Source: CAIQJJ01 sp964606085 (lineage in GTDB: Bacteria; Chloroflexota; Anaerolineae; Anaerolineales; UBA4823). From it: a stretch of DNA of 31,348 nucleotides. Of the stretch, positions 1 through 8,115 are shown piece by piece (the first letter of the stretch is position 1; every line of letters starts with the position of its first letter). The notes under the pieces were generated by a model. It searched no databases. It was not told the DNA's origin and saw only the letters and a list, made by a program, of their open reading frames with translations. Made by a program: the position numbers and the translations under genes. The stretch is taken from assembly GCA_964606085.1 (NCBI GenBank), contig CAZSFD010000059.1, positions 1 to 31,348 on the forward strand, given 5' to 3'.

Positions 1-1116
1 AGTTGTAGCTATCAAGCATCTGTTTTTGTGTCCAAATTTAGTTTACCACCACACCACCAACCCAATACGCTGCAGGGCAACAAGCCAGTCACCATTGAGC
101 GTGATGCCTCCGTCCTGGCGGTCTTGCCGGAGAAGGAGCAGCCCACCGATGCACCCTGGATCGTGCCCCTGAATGTGCGGCGGGTGGGCAGTGACGAAAA
201 GGCAAGCCAGGTGGCGGCTGAACAAATCCGTCTGGTGGTGACAGACGAGAGCCTGCCCTTCCACAGCGCCATGTGTGTGAATGTGGAAGACAGCGGTTAC
301 AACGGCGTGTCACACCTGGGAGCGGTCGCCGACATCGCAAATCTGGTCACAGTGGTGCGTTTGCCAGGCAATCGCGTCGTCTACCGCCAGCCAGAACCGA
401 TTACGCCAGACACGGCTGAGGCTGGGCATCCAACCTGGTATGGCGAACCGTTCAAGCTCAACGACCCCAATACCTGGGGCGAGCCAGACGAAGTGGCCCA
501 GACCACCTTCACCACACGCAGCGGGCGCACCTTCATCGTCGAATTGCAGGGCTGGCATGATCTCCTGCGACGAGGCAAAAAGGATGTCCCGATGCATCGC
601 TCACCCTTCACGCTAGTGCGAGTGCGGGTGCTGGACGCAAACGGCAAACCCATCCACAAAAAAGAAATGTGGTTGTTGGCCATTGGCAAACGCCGTGGCG
701 AACTATCACTGGTCGAAATCTGGGAAGCCTATGCCAGGCGCTACGATCTGGAACACTTCTTCCGCTTTGGCAAACAACGCCTCCTGCTGACGGCTTTCCA
801 AACCCCAGAAGAAACGCGCGAGGTGAATTGGTGGCAGATCGTTCAGATTGCCTATATTCAACTCTGGCTCTCCCGCCACCTGGCAACCAGCTTACCCAAC
901 CCCTGGGAACGCTATTTGCCCCAGGCACAAAACGGCGTAGCTTCCCCAGCCGCCACGCAACGAGGCTTCGGGCGAATTATTCGCCAGATTGGGACACCGG
1001 CCGCAGCCCCCAAACGCCGAGGTAATTCACCCGGACGCAGCAAAGGTGCCAAGATGCCGCCCCGAGCACAGTTGTCGGTGGTCAAAAAGGCAGCTAAACA
1101 ACCGACAGCGACCTGA
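1..1116 (+). CDS. DDE transposase, C-terminal part (cut by window edge)
   Basis: The reading frame is open to base 1, so the gene starts outside the window. The GTG at 28 is only the first internal start-like codon. Visible blocks fit an IS701/IS4-like DDE transposase: QGNKPVTI followed by LPEKE, then WIVPLNVRRV, VEDSGYN as the likely second catalytic Asp block, NLVTVVRLPGNRVVYRQP, and near the end RRYDLEHFFRFGKQRLLL, where Glu in DLEHFF would be the catalytic Glu. The tail is basic. The text before HHQPN matches the expected family poorly, and frame 2 reads LVYHH just there, so a frameshift or decay at the left edge is possible. The family assignment comes from memory of motif order. It lies on the accessory side of the tRNA-Lys gene, consistent with mobile DNA. 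Confidence 0.7.
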   Translation, partial: SCSYQASVFVSKFSLPPHHQPNTLQGNKPVTIERDASVLAVLPEKEQPTDAPWIVPLNVRRVGSDEKASQVAAEQIRLVVTDESLPFHSAMCVNVEDSGYNGVSHLGAVADIANLVTVVRLPGNRVVYRQPEPITPDTAEAGHPTWYGEPFKLNDPNTWGEPDEVAQTTFTTRSGRTFIVELQGWHDLLRRGKKDVPMHRSPFTLVRVRVLDANGKPIHKKEMWLLAIGKRRGELSLVEIWEAYARRYDLEHFFRFGKQRLLLTAFQTPEETREVNWWQIVQIAYIQLWLSRHLATSLPNPWERYLPQAQNGVASPAATQRGFGRIIRQIGTPAAAPKRRGNSPGRSKGAKMPPRAQLSVVKKAAKQPTAT

Positions 1117-1464
1117 AACCGGCTCGCATCAATCAATTTTCAAGGTGCTGGCTCTCGGTTTTCAGAACCGAGATAATTTGGGTTGTCCAAAGTCCAAATC
1201 AAATCCAGTTTGAAGTTTTTGCGCCGAACCCTCTGGGCAAGGAAAGAAGTGGAAGACTTATATGTGCATTCGCTGAACAGGAAATAAGCGATCCAAAAAG
1301 TGGGGACAGAATTTTATCGCCCTGGATTACCTCCCATCTCCCTCATTGGCCTTGATTCTTGTCGTGGTTCGCACCGCCGGGCGGGTAGGGTATATAGCTA
1401 ACAAGGCACTGTGACAATACAACAGGTTTGGATAAAAATAACAGGCGCTTTGAACGCCTGCATA
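1117..1464. other. Non-coding stretch between transposase and excisionase-like gene
   Basis: No credible gene is seen in this stretch. It holds an 8-bp perfect inverted repeat at 1153-1173 that may belong to the insertion-sequence end. It also holds the phrase GTGGGGACAGAATTTT at about 1301-1316, a kind of sequence that recurs in some bacterial mobile DNA, and a small 6-bp stem at 1442-1460 (CAGGCG/CGCCTG). The short open frame at 1428-1754 is antisense to the excisionase-like gene and is not supported. Confidence 0.5.
1153..1173. repeat. Perfect 8-bp inverted repeat downstream of transposase
   Basis: TCTCGGTT at 1153-1160 and AACCGAGA at 1166-1173 are perfect reverse complements around a 5-base loop. 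There is no T tract after it on the plus strand, so it is a poor terminator. Its position about 40 bases after the transposase stop fits a subterminal hairpin of the insertion sequence, but the other end is outside the window. Confidence 0.5.
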
Positions 1465-1486
1465 CTTATTGTATTGATACAACAAG
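1465..1486. promoter_or_regulatory. Imperfect 22-bp palindrome, possible operator
   Basis: CTTATTGTAT and ATACAACAAG around a central TG form a palindrome with one mismatch. It lies just beyond the terminator of the excisionase-like gene. It could be a protein binding site, for example for an excisionase or integrase, but nothing in the window proves this. Confidence 0.3.
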
Positions 1487-1499
1487 ATACCATAAGAAA

Positions 1500-1532
1500 A
1501 AAACGCCCGTCAAGCGATTTGACGGGCGTTTT
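1500..1532 (-). terminator. Intrinsic terminator of the excisionase-like gene
   Basis: Read on the minus strand, GACGGGCG pairs with CGCCCGTC as part of a perfect 12-bp stem (arms 1500-1511 and 1521-1532) with a 9-base loop, followed by seven T residues. The distal arm overlaps the TAA stop codon at 1531-1533. A-rich and T-rich ends on both sides could make it work in both directions. Confidence 0.85.
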
Positions 1533-1788
1533 AGTCGTTACCTCTACGAGGATCAAACTTACTTAAGTCGGCTGTTTCTTTCAAATACCGATCTATTGAT
1601 TCTTTGGTTACAAACCACATATACCCTATCTTTTTTCCATCCAAATCTCCCTCGCGCAACATCCGCCGCACATGCTCAATGTGAAATTGCAACTGCTGCG
1701 CGGCCTCTTGCGTGGTCAGGTAATTGGCAAGGTCTGGCATGGTGGTTCGGATAACTTGGAGCTTAAACAAATTTGTGTAGGGCATCAT
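1531..1788 (-). CDS. Excisionase-family helix-turn-helix DNA-binding protein
   Basis: An 85-residue protein. Residues from about 20 onward read DLANYLTTQEAAQQLQFHIE and continue with a second helix, then KKIGYMWFVTKESIDRYL: the winged helix-turn-helix of the Xis/MerR-like excisionase family (HTH_17). It ends in a short charged tail. Such proteins bind short DNA sites as recombination directionality factors or small regulators. Two adjacent ATG codons lie at 1788 and 1785. GCAGGAG sits just upstream, so either start is well placed. The gene lies directly on the 3' side of the tRNA-Lys gene, on the same strand, which is where integrated elements keep such genes. No integrase is visible; a general small regulator is the alternative. 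Confidence 0.75.
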   Translation of the reverse strand: MMPYTNLFKLQVIRTTMPDLANYLTTQEAAQQLQFHIEHVRRMLREGDLDGKKIGYMWFVTKESIDRYLKETADLSKFDPRRGND

Positions 1789-1829
1789 TCACTCTCCTGC
1801 AATGCACGCACCTACACAAAGGATTGGGG

Positions 1830-1845
1830 GACTGTTTGAACAGTC
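1830..1845. repeat. Small stem-loop between tRNA-Lys and the excisionase-like gene
   Basis: GACTGT (1830-1835) and ACAGTC (1840-1845) form a 6-bp stem with a TTGA loop, about 10 bases after the tRNA 3' end on the minus strand. No T tract follows on that strand, so it may be a processing or transcript-end structure, or part of an attachment region. Confidence 0.3.
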
Positions 1846-1854
1846 GTTCTTTTG

Positions 1855-1926
1855 TGACCCACAGAGGATTCGAACCTCTAACCAATTGATTAAGAGTCAA
1901 CTGCTCTGCCATTGAGCTAGTGGGCC
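1855..1926 (-). tRNA. tRNA-Lys (anticodon CUU)
   Basis: The minus strand folds as a complete cloverleaf: acceptor GGCCCAC/GTGGGTC (one G-U pair), D arm GCTC/GAGC, anticodon arm GTTGA/TCAAT with loop CTCTTAA giving anticodon CTT, and T arm AGAGG-TTCGAAT-CCTCT. The discriminator base is A. The 3' CCA is not encoded; the DNA continues CAAAA. A perfect consensus promoter lies upstream. Confidence 0.97.
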
Positions 1927-1944
1927 GTGCTTTAAGCGAGCGGA

Positions 1945-1972
1945 ATTATACCGCGAAGGTTGCCCCTGTCAA
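1945..1972 (-). promoter_or_regulatory. Consensus sigma-70-type promoter of tRNA-Lys
   Basis: On the minus strand TTGACA (1972-1967) and TATAAT (1950-1945) are both perfect matches, spaced by 16 bases. The first tRNA base lies 18 bases beyond the -10 box, so a short 5' leader would be trimmed by RNase P. Confidence 0.9.
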
Positions 1973-2064
1973 CTTTCGGAAACAAACTGATCCGTTATAC
2001 GTCTGTGGTAGCGGTAAAATCATCCTGCCACACGCAGGCATCTACTTTCGACCGGGAGGGTCAC

Positions 2065-5000
2065 ATGTTCAAACACCTGGCACGTCTCGCTCTGCTCATC
2101 ACCTGCATCATCTTCCTGTACCGGCTGACGCCCACCACGCCATCGTCCGCCGCGCTGGATGCTTCTGCCACGCCCACCGTGCGGCCCAGCGCCACCGTTC
2201 CGCCGACGCGAACTTTGGCGGCCTCGCCCACGGCGGCGGCCACCCGCACGCGCTATCCCACGCGCACCGTCACGCTCACGCGCACGGCTTCACCGACCGC
2301 CAGCCCCACCTTCACCGCCTCGCCCACGGCCACCGCCACCAGCACGGCCACGCCAGCCAGCCCCTACGCCTGGATGGACGCCGCGCAAACGCTCTCGGCC
2401 TTTTCGCCCATCGCACCCATCGTGCTGCACTTCAGCGTCCCGATGGATATCGCCAGCACCGGCGGCGAACCCGCCCTGCTGACCTTCCCGTGGGTCGAGG
2501 GCGAGGCTGCCTGGGCCGACGATGACACCACCCTGACCTTTCAACCGGCAGCCCAACTCAAGGGCGGCCAATCCTATCACATCTATATCAACCCGAAGCT
2601 GATCACTGCCACCGGCGAAAACCTTGGTGGAAGCACCGATTGGCAATTGACCGCCGCTCACGGCCCCCAGGTCATCGCTCACAGCTCCCAACCAGGGCGT
2701 TTGCTAAACACCAGCCTGACCTTCAATCGCCCGATGGATGCAGACAGCGTGGCGACGGCATTGGGCATGCAACCGGCGCTTCCCATCAGCCTGACCTGGC
2801 AAGCAGATACATTGATCATCACCAGCGCTGAAGGGTTGACACCCGGCCAGCAACTGGCTTTCACGCTTTCAGCCAGCGCCACCGCTGCCGATGGCGTTCA
2901 GATGGAAGATGCCTATGCCTGGAGTGTGGCAGCGCCAGCCTTCACCGCCTATACTTTCCGATCATCTGGCGAAACTGAAATTGTGATTGCCTTTAGCGAG
3001 GCGATGGATCGCCAACGTGTGGAAACCGCCCTGACGATCAGCCCGACCATTTCGGGTACGCTGGGTTGGGACGATGATTTCACCCTTCGCCTGACCCCCA
3101 CCAATGCCATGGATACCTGGGGAACTGCCGTCATTTACTTCAAGGACGAATTGCTCGACAAAGATGGCCGCCCCTTGCCAACCCTTGCGCCAATCACTTA
3201 TGTTCCCCCGCCGCCCATCGCCAATTCAGAGTATGTCGTCGCAGATACCGTTACCGATACCATCGAAATTCAGTTTACCGCGCCGGTTGATCGGGCCAGC
3301 GCGGAAGCCGCTTTCGAGATGGTTCCGCCCGTTGAAGGCAGTTTTACCTGGAACGAAAACACGCTGGTTTTTCAACCCGCCTTGCCGCTGCAAGGGGATG
3401 GGTGGAACCGTTCGGCCTACACGGTGCGCCTCTCGCCTGTGCTAAAAACTCAGCATGGGCGGGTGATTTTACGGAATGAGATCGAAATCGCGTGTTACGT
3501 AGATGGCATGTCGTTCAAAAGCGGCTTTGGCGAACGTGGCCCCAACATCCAGGTGGTTGATTCGCTCGGCCCACGTGTGATACAGTTCCAAAGCGCTGAA
3601 GAAGAAAAATTCATTTTTTCATTGTATCGCTTTGACCTGGCCACATTTATCACCCGCTACCGCGATTACTTCACGATTCATGTTGATCTGCAAAAAGGAA
3701 CGATCCCCACCACCGATGGCGAACTGACTGCCCAATGGACATGGCTGCGCGAAGAGATGAATCCTCGCGCCGATGTTCCGGAGCTTTATCTGCCCGCCGA
3801 TGTTCCGCCTGGTTTGTACGTGTTGGATATGCAAAATGCTGATGGCGACTCGGTCGGGCAGCTATTTGTCGTGTTGACCGAAAATGCGCTGATGGTTAAG
3901 CGCGCCGGCAACGAATTGCTGATCTGGGTCACCGACAGCAGTGGCGAGAGCATCCCTAACATCGAAGTGCGCCTCTACTCGAAAAAAGGCGAAAAGATTC
4001 GCACCGGCCAAACCGATGCCGACGGCCTCTACCGCACCACCATCCCCGAAGGCTACGAACCTTTGCTGGTGGTAGCACGCACACCCCAAAACGAGTTTGC
4101 CATCACCGGGCTGGAAGGCGTGTGGGGCGACTACTCCTATTGGGGCTGGTGGATAGGAGGTGCAACCGCGCCCCAACCGCTGCCCTATCGCATTTACCCA
4201 TACACCGACCGCCCCATTTATCGCCCTGGTCAGACAGTAAATTTCAAGGCCATCGTGCGCGCCGAACGAGATGTGAAATATACCCTGCCACCCGCGGGAA
4301 CGCCCATCACCGTGCGCGTGCGAGATGCCCGCGATAACATCATCCAAACATTTTCCCTGGCAACCAACGACTTCGGCAGTGTGAATGGCGCAGTTGTTCT
4401 ATCCGATGGGGCGATGACCGGCAGCTATACCATCGAAGCCAGTATCGCTCAAACCAGTTTCCGCCAGCCCTTCAAAGTACAAGATTATCGCAAACCCGAA
4501 ATCCAGGTCAGCATCAGCACAGACGCGGCGCAATATGTCGTAGGCGACCCATTCACACTCACCGTGCAGGCCGATTATTTCTTCGGTGAGCCGGTTGCCA
4601 ACGCCACCGTTACGATCAAGAAATATCGCCTTCAAAAAAACTACTGCTGGTGGGAAGCATGCGCTTCGGAAAACGATTGGTTGTGGTTTCCCTTCGAGGG
4701 CGCTGGCAAGTCAGCCAAAACCGATGCCAATGGTCAGTTTGTCTTTTCTGACAAGGCCGTTTACGACGACTGGTATCTCTTTTACGATCCCGATAGTTGG
4801 TATGGCAACGCCCGGTCCGTGGCCTGGGGCTATGAAGTCACCCTCGACGATGGCAGCGGGCAGGTCGTCAGCGCGTATACGATCCAGCGTGTGTATAACG
4901 TTGCAGAAAAGTTCACCCTGGTAAGCGGCACTGGTTTGAAAGCCACTGGAAAACCGATCACCATCACAGCCCAAGCCATCAAAATCAATGGTGAGCCGCT

Positions 5001-8000
5001 GGCAGGCCGCGCTATGACATTGAGTATATCGCGCTGGGATGGCAACTATACCCCGGTGATTTCACCCACCTTACTCACCACCGATGCCACCGGCCAGGTG
5101 CAAACCACCTTCACGCCAACGCTCAGCGGGTATTACCAGTTGAACCTGGCCGGCAGCGATAGCCGCGGCAATGAAGTACGCTACAACCGCTATGTGTATG
5201 TCTACACTCCCGGAGATCCCTGGGCCAGCCGCCTTACGTATGATCAACTCTCCATCAGCGCCGCACAAAGCGAAACCCGCCCCTACGAAACTGTCCAACT
5301 GCTGATCGAGTCAGGCTTCGACGGCCCGGCGTTGCTCACGTTTGAACGCGGGCGCGTCAACCGGGTGAAGCCGATCACCCTCACCCCGCCCTTGACCGTC
5401 GTAGAGGTAGAGATCATCCCGGAAGACGCCCCCAACATTTTCATCACCGTCAATGCCTGGAAAGAACAGCCGCTTTACCCGCCGGAAGGGGAGGAAGGGA
5501 ACTGGGGACATTATTATTTCTGGGAGAATTCCTGGGCCGACCAAAAACTGTTGCGCGCCACGGTTAACCTGACCGTGGATGCCAGCGACAAAGCCCTGAA
5601 TGTATCTATCGTCTCCGACCAGGCCACCTACACCCCCCGTCAAAGCGCCACCTTCACCATGACCGTTGCCAATGCCCAGGGCCAACCTGTGGAAGCTGAA
5701 CTCTCGCTGGCGCTGGTAGACGAAGCCATTTACGCCTTGAGCGACGAGCTTGCACCACCCATCTTCCAGCATTTTTATGGGCCACGCCCCAACAGCACCA
5801 ATACCTTCAATTCGTATGCCCCCTACCGCGTCATTGTCGTAGCTGGTCGTGGCGGTGGCGGTGGCAGCGACGACATTGGCCTCAGCCCCCGCGCCGATTT
5901 CCCCGATACCGCCCTCTGGATTCCCGCCATCACCACCGACAAAAACGGCGTCGCCACCGTCACCGTGAACCTGCCCGATAACCTCACCACCTGGCGCGTC
6001 GTCGTGCGGGCGGTGACGAAAAGCACCCTGGTCGGCGAGGCCACGCACAAGGTCATCACCCAGCAACCGGTGGTCATCCGCCCGCAGTTGCCGCGTGTGC
6101 TGACAGTGGGCGATGCCGTCACGCTCTCCGCCTTCGTCCACAACTACACCGCTGGCCCGCTCGATCTATTCACTTCCGTGCAGGTCAGCGATGCCAGCGT
6201 CGCCATTAGCGGCACAGCGCTCATCCCGGTCTCGTTGGCGGCGGGCGAAGTGAAGCTGGTCGAATGGGCGGCCAACGTGCTGGCCGCGGGTGAGCCGCAG
6301 GTCACGTTCGCCACGTTCCAGATGCCGGTAGTTGACCGTGGCCGCGTGGCCTGGACGGTGGGCGATGCCGTGCAACTGCCGCTGACGATCCAACCGCTGG
6401 CCGTGCCAGAGATCGCCGCCGAAACCGGCTCCTTCGCGGGCGAATACAACACGATCATCCCCCTGCCGCCCGATGCCCTCAGCCTGTCCACCGTCCGCCT
6501 GGAGTTGAGCCGCACCGTGGCTGGCAGCCTGCTCGAAGGGCTGGAATATCTCACCGGCTACCCCTACGGCTGCGTCGAACAGACGATGAGCCGCGCCCTG
6601 CCCAATGCCGTGGTTGGGCGCGCCTTCGAGAAGCTGGCCGCTGGCGATGCGGGGCGCAAAGAAGCCCTCGAGCCGCTGATCCGTGCCAGCGTGCAGCGCC
6701 TCTACGGCTACCAGCACAACGACGGCGGCTGGGGCTGGTGGTACGACGACGCCACCGACGCCTACCAGACCGCCTGGGTCGTCTTCGGTCTGACCGTCAC
6801 TGCCGAGGCTGGCTACGAGATAGACCCACAGGTGATCGCCCGCGGCGCCGATTGGCTGCGCCAACACCTGGCCGAGATGGACATCCGCACACGCGCCTAC
6901 GCCCTGTACAGCATGGCCGTCGCCGGGCATGGTGACCGTGCCGCCACAGACGCCCTCAACGCCGCCTCCCTGCGCGAACTCGACCCCTTCAGCCAGGCCG
7001 CCCTTGCCCTGGCCTATCACGAACTCGGCGCTGACGAACCAGCCCGCGCCATTCTCGCCGTGTTGGCAACCACGGCCACGCAGAAAGACGGCCTGGCCTA
7101 CTGGCCGCAGCCATCCGGTGACGGGCACTACCATGCCAAAACGATGTCTTCCACCACCCGCACCACCGCCCTGGTGCTGGGTGCCTTCGTGCAAATTGAT
7201 CCGCAAAATGAACTCATCCCCGGCGCGGTGGCGTGGCTGATGGATCAGCGCCAACCCTATGGATGGGGCAGCACCAATGAAACATCCTACGCCATCCTCG
7301 CCCTCACCGACCACCTGCAAGCGGTTCAAGAGCGCCTGGTAGCCACCGATCTGCAAATCGAAATCAACGGCAGCGTGCTGATGACCGCCACCATCGCTGT
7401 CCAGCAGCCCATGTTGAACGTGGATATTCCCTTCGATAGGCTGCAAGCGGGCGTCAACCATCTGAGCGTCAGACAGATCGGCGGCGAGGGCGAGGTGTAT
7501 TACCGCCTGATCCAGCGCGTGTATCTCTCGCAAACCGAAGTTCCGGCAGCGGGGCCGGTTTCCATTCAGCGAGAATACCTCGACCCCCAAACGAAAAAGC
7601 CCATCGAGCAGGTTGCCGCGGGCGACCTGGTGCTGGTACGCCTGACCGTCAACCTGTCCGAGCATGGCTCCTACATGATCGTCGAAGACCACCTGCCCGG
7701 CGGCCTGGAAGCGCTCAACGACAAGCTCAACAACACCAGCCACGAAATGGTCTTCAACGCCGATGGCTATTACGATGAATGGTTCTTCTGGGAAGATTAC
7801 GGCTACAACAACAAAGAAATCCGCGCCGACCGGGTGAGCTTCTTCATCACCGAGATGGACAAGGGCAAACACGAATACACTTACCTGGCACGCGCCACCC
7901 GCCCCGGCGCATTTGCCGCCCTGCCCGCCGAAGCCTACGCCATGTACAACGAATCCCTGTGGGGCCGCTCCGCCAGCGGAAAGATCACCATCCGGGCCGA

Positions 8001-8004
8001 ATAA
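2065..8004 (+). CDS. Alpha-2-macroglobulin family protein with intact thioester motif
   Basis: A 1979-residue secreted protease-trap-like protein. ATG 2065 is chosen over an upstream in-frame TTG (1960) because GGGAGGG precedes it and a hydrophobic signal (LARLALLITCIIFLYRL) follows at once; TTG 1960 lies inside the divergent tRNA promoter. Order: signal or anchor 1-25; a Ser/Thr/Pro/Ala linker to about 95; four Ig-like (Big_5-type) modules to about 480; macroglobulin domains including TDRPIYRPGQTVNFKAIVR near 714; a Gly-rich bait-like stretch just before PDTALWIPA near 1282; and a thioester domain with PYGCVEQ, the bond forming between Cys1503 and Gln1506, followed by DGGWGWW. The C-terminal part would be the receptor-like domain. 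Family members trap proteases that cleave the bait. There is no lipobox and no neighbouring pbpC. Codons become more GC-ending after about 5.8 kb. Confidence 0.93.
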   Translation: MFKHLARLALLITCIIFLYRLTPTTPSSAALDASATPTVRPSATVPPTRTLAASPTAAATRTRYPTRTVTLTRTASPTASPTFTASPTATATSTATPASPYAWMDAAQTLSAFSPIAPIVLHFSVPMDIASTGGEPALLTFPWVEGEAAWADDDTTLTFQPAAQLKGGQSYHIYINPKLITATGENLGGSTDWQLTAAHGPQVIAHSSQPGRLLNTSLTFNRPMDADSVATALGMQPALPISLTWQADTLIITSAEGLTPGQQLAFTLSASATAADGVQMEDAYAWSVAAPAFTAYTFRSSGETEIVIAFSEAMDRQRVETALTISPTISGTLGWDDDFTLRLTPTNAMDTWGTAVIYFKDELLDKDGRPLPTLAPITYVPPPPIANSEYVVADTVTDTIEIQFTAPVDRASAEAAFEMVPPVEGSFTWNENTLVFQPALPLQGDGWNRSAYTVRLSPVLKTQHGRVILRNEIEIACYVDGMSFKSGFGERGPNIQVVDSLGPRVIQFQSAEEEKFIFSLYRFDLATFITRYRDYFTIHVDLQKGTIPTTDGELTAQWTWLREEMNPRADVPELYLPADVPPGLYVLDMQNADGDSVGQLFVVLTENALMVKRAGNELLIWVTDSSGESIPNIEVRLYSKKGEKIRTGQTDADGLYRTTIPEGYEPLLVVARTPQNEFAITGLEGVWGDYSYWGWWIGGATAPQPLPYRIYPYTDRPIYRPGQTVNFKAIVRAERDVKYTLPPAGTPITVRVRDARDNIIQTFSLATNDFGSVNGAVVLSDGAMTGSYTIEASIAQTSFRQPFKVQDYRKPEIQVSISTDAAQYVVGDPFTLTVQADYFFGEPVANATVTIKKYRLQKNYCWWEACASENDWLWFPFEGAGKSAKTDANGQFVFSDKAVYDDWYLFYDPDSWYGNARSVAWGYEVTLDDGSGQVVSAYTIQRVYNVAEKFTLVSGTGLKATGKPITITAQAIKINGEPLAGRAMTLSISRWDGNYTPVISPTLLTTDATGQVQTTFTPTLSGYYQLNLAGSDSRGNEVRYNRYVYVYTPGDPWASRLTYDQLSISAAQSETRPYETVQLLIESGFDGPALLTFERGRVNRVKPITLTPPLTVVEVEIIPEDAPNIFITVNAWKEQPLYPPEGEEGNWGHYYFWENSWADQKLLRATVNLTVDASDKALNVSIVSDQATYTPRQSATFTMTVANAQGQPVEAELSLALVDEAIYALSDELAPPIFQHFYGPRPNSTNTFNSYAPYRVIVVAGRGGGGGSDDIGLSPRADFPDTALWIPAITTDKNGVATVTVNLPDNLTTWRVVVRAVTKSTLVGEATHKVITQQPVVIRPQLPRVLTVGDAVTLSAFVHNYTAGPLDLFTSVQVSDASVAISGTALIPVSLAAGEVKLVEWAANVLAAGEPQVTFATFQMPVVDRGRVAWTVGDAVQLPLTIQPLAVPEIAAETGSFAGEYNTIIPLPPDALSLSTVRLELSRTVAGSLLEGLEYLTGYPYGCVEQTMSRALPNAVVGRAFEKLAAGDAGRKEALEPLIRASVQRLYGYQHNDGGWGWWYDDATDAYQTAWVVFGLTVTAEAGYEIDPQVIARGADWLRQHLAEMDIRTRAYALYSMAVAGHGDRAATDALNAASLRELDPFSQAALALAYHELGADEPARAILAVLATTATQKDGLAYWPQPSGDGHYHAKTMSSTTRTTALVLGAFVQIDPQNELIPGAVAWLMDQRQPYGWGSTNETSYAILALTDHLQAVQERLVATDLQIEINGSVLMTATIAVQQPMLNVDIPFDRLQAGVNHLSVRQIGGEGEVYYRLIQRVYLSQTEVPAAGPVSIQREYLDPQTKKPIEQVAAGDLVLVRLTVNLSEHGSYMIVEDHLPGGLEALNDKLNNTSHEMVFNADGYYDEWFFWEDYGYNNKEIRADRVSFFITEMDKGKHEYTYLARATRPGAFAALPAEAYAMYNESLWGRSASGKITIRAE

Positions 8005-8023
8005 CCGACCGGCTAACGCAACC

Positions 8024-8061
8024 AAAAGCGGCCTCCAGAACTTTCTGGAAGCCGCTTTTTT
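8024..8061 (+). terminator. Intrinsic terminator of the alpha-2-macroglobulin gene
   Basis: AAAAGCGGC and GCCGCTTTT pair, with a further inner helix TCCAGAA/TTCTGGA, followed by six T residues (8056-8061). It begins 20 bases after the stop codon. Confidence 0.9.
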
Positions 8062-8115
8062 GTAGAGCGAACTGTTAGTTCGCTCGTCACAGGCGAACTA
8101 ACAGTTCGCCCTACA
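8061..8115. repeat. Long palindromic repeat (23-bp arms)
   Basis: Arms 8061-8083 and 8093-8115 are reverse complements with one mismatch in 23, around a 9-base spacer. The core is GCGAACTGTTAGTTCGC, with TGTAG/CTACA at the outer ends. The structure resembles a REP- or MITE-like mobile palindrome. It follows the terminator directly, and its right arm contains the TAG stop codon of ygfZ (8111-8113). Confidence 0.85.

Noticed and set aside
1428..1754. 108-residue plus-strand open frame
   Set aside because: It runs over the excisionase gene and its terminator, has no ribosome-binding site and no recognisable fold.
1960..2064. TTG 1960 as start of the alpha-2-macroglobulin
   Set aside because: It lies inside the divergent tRNA promoter, has no Shine-Dalgarno site and would place a polar stretch before the signal peptide.
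6166..8025. 619-residue open frame on the minus strand
   Set aside because: It is antisense to the alpha-2-macroglobulin gene, whose motifs are clear. The translation is Gly/Val/His-rich shadow sequence of a GC-rich gene.
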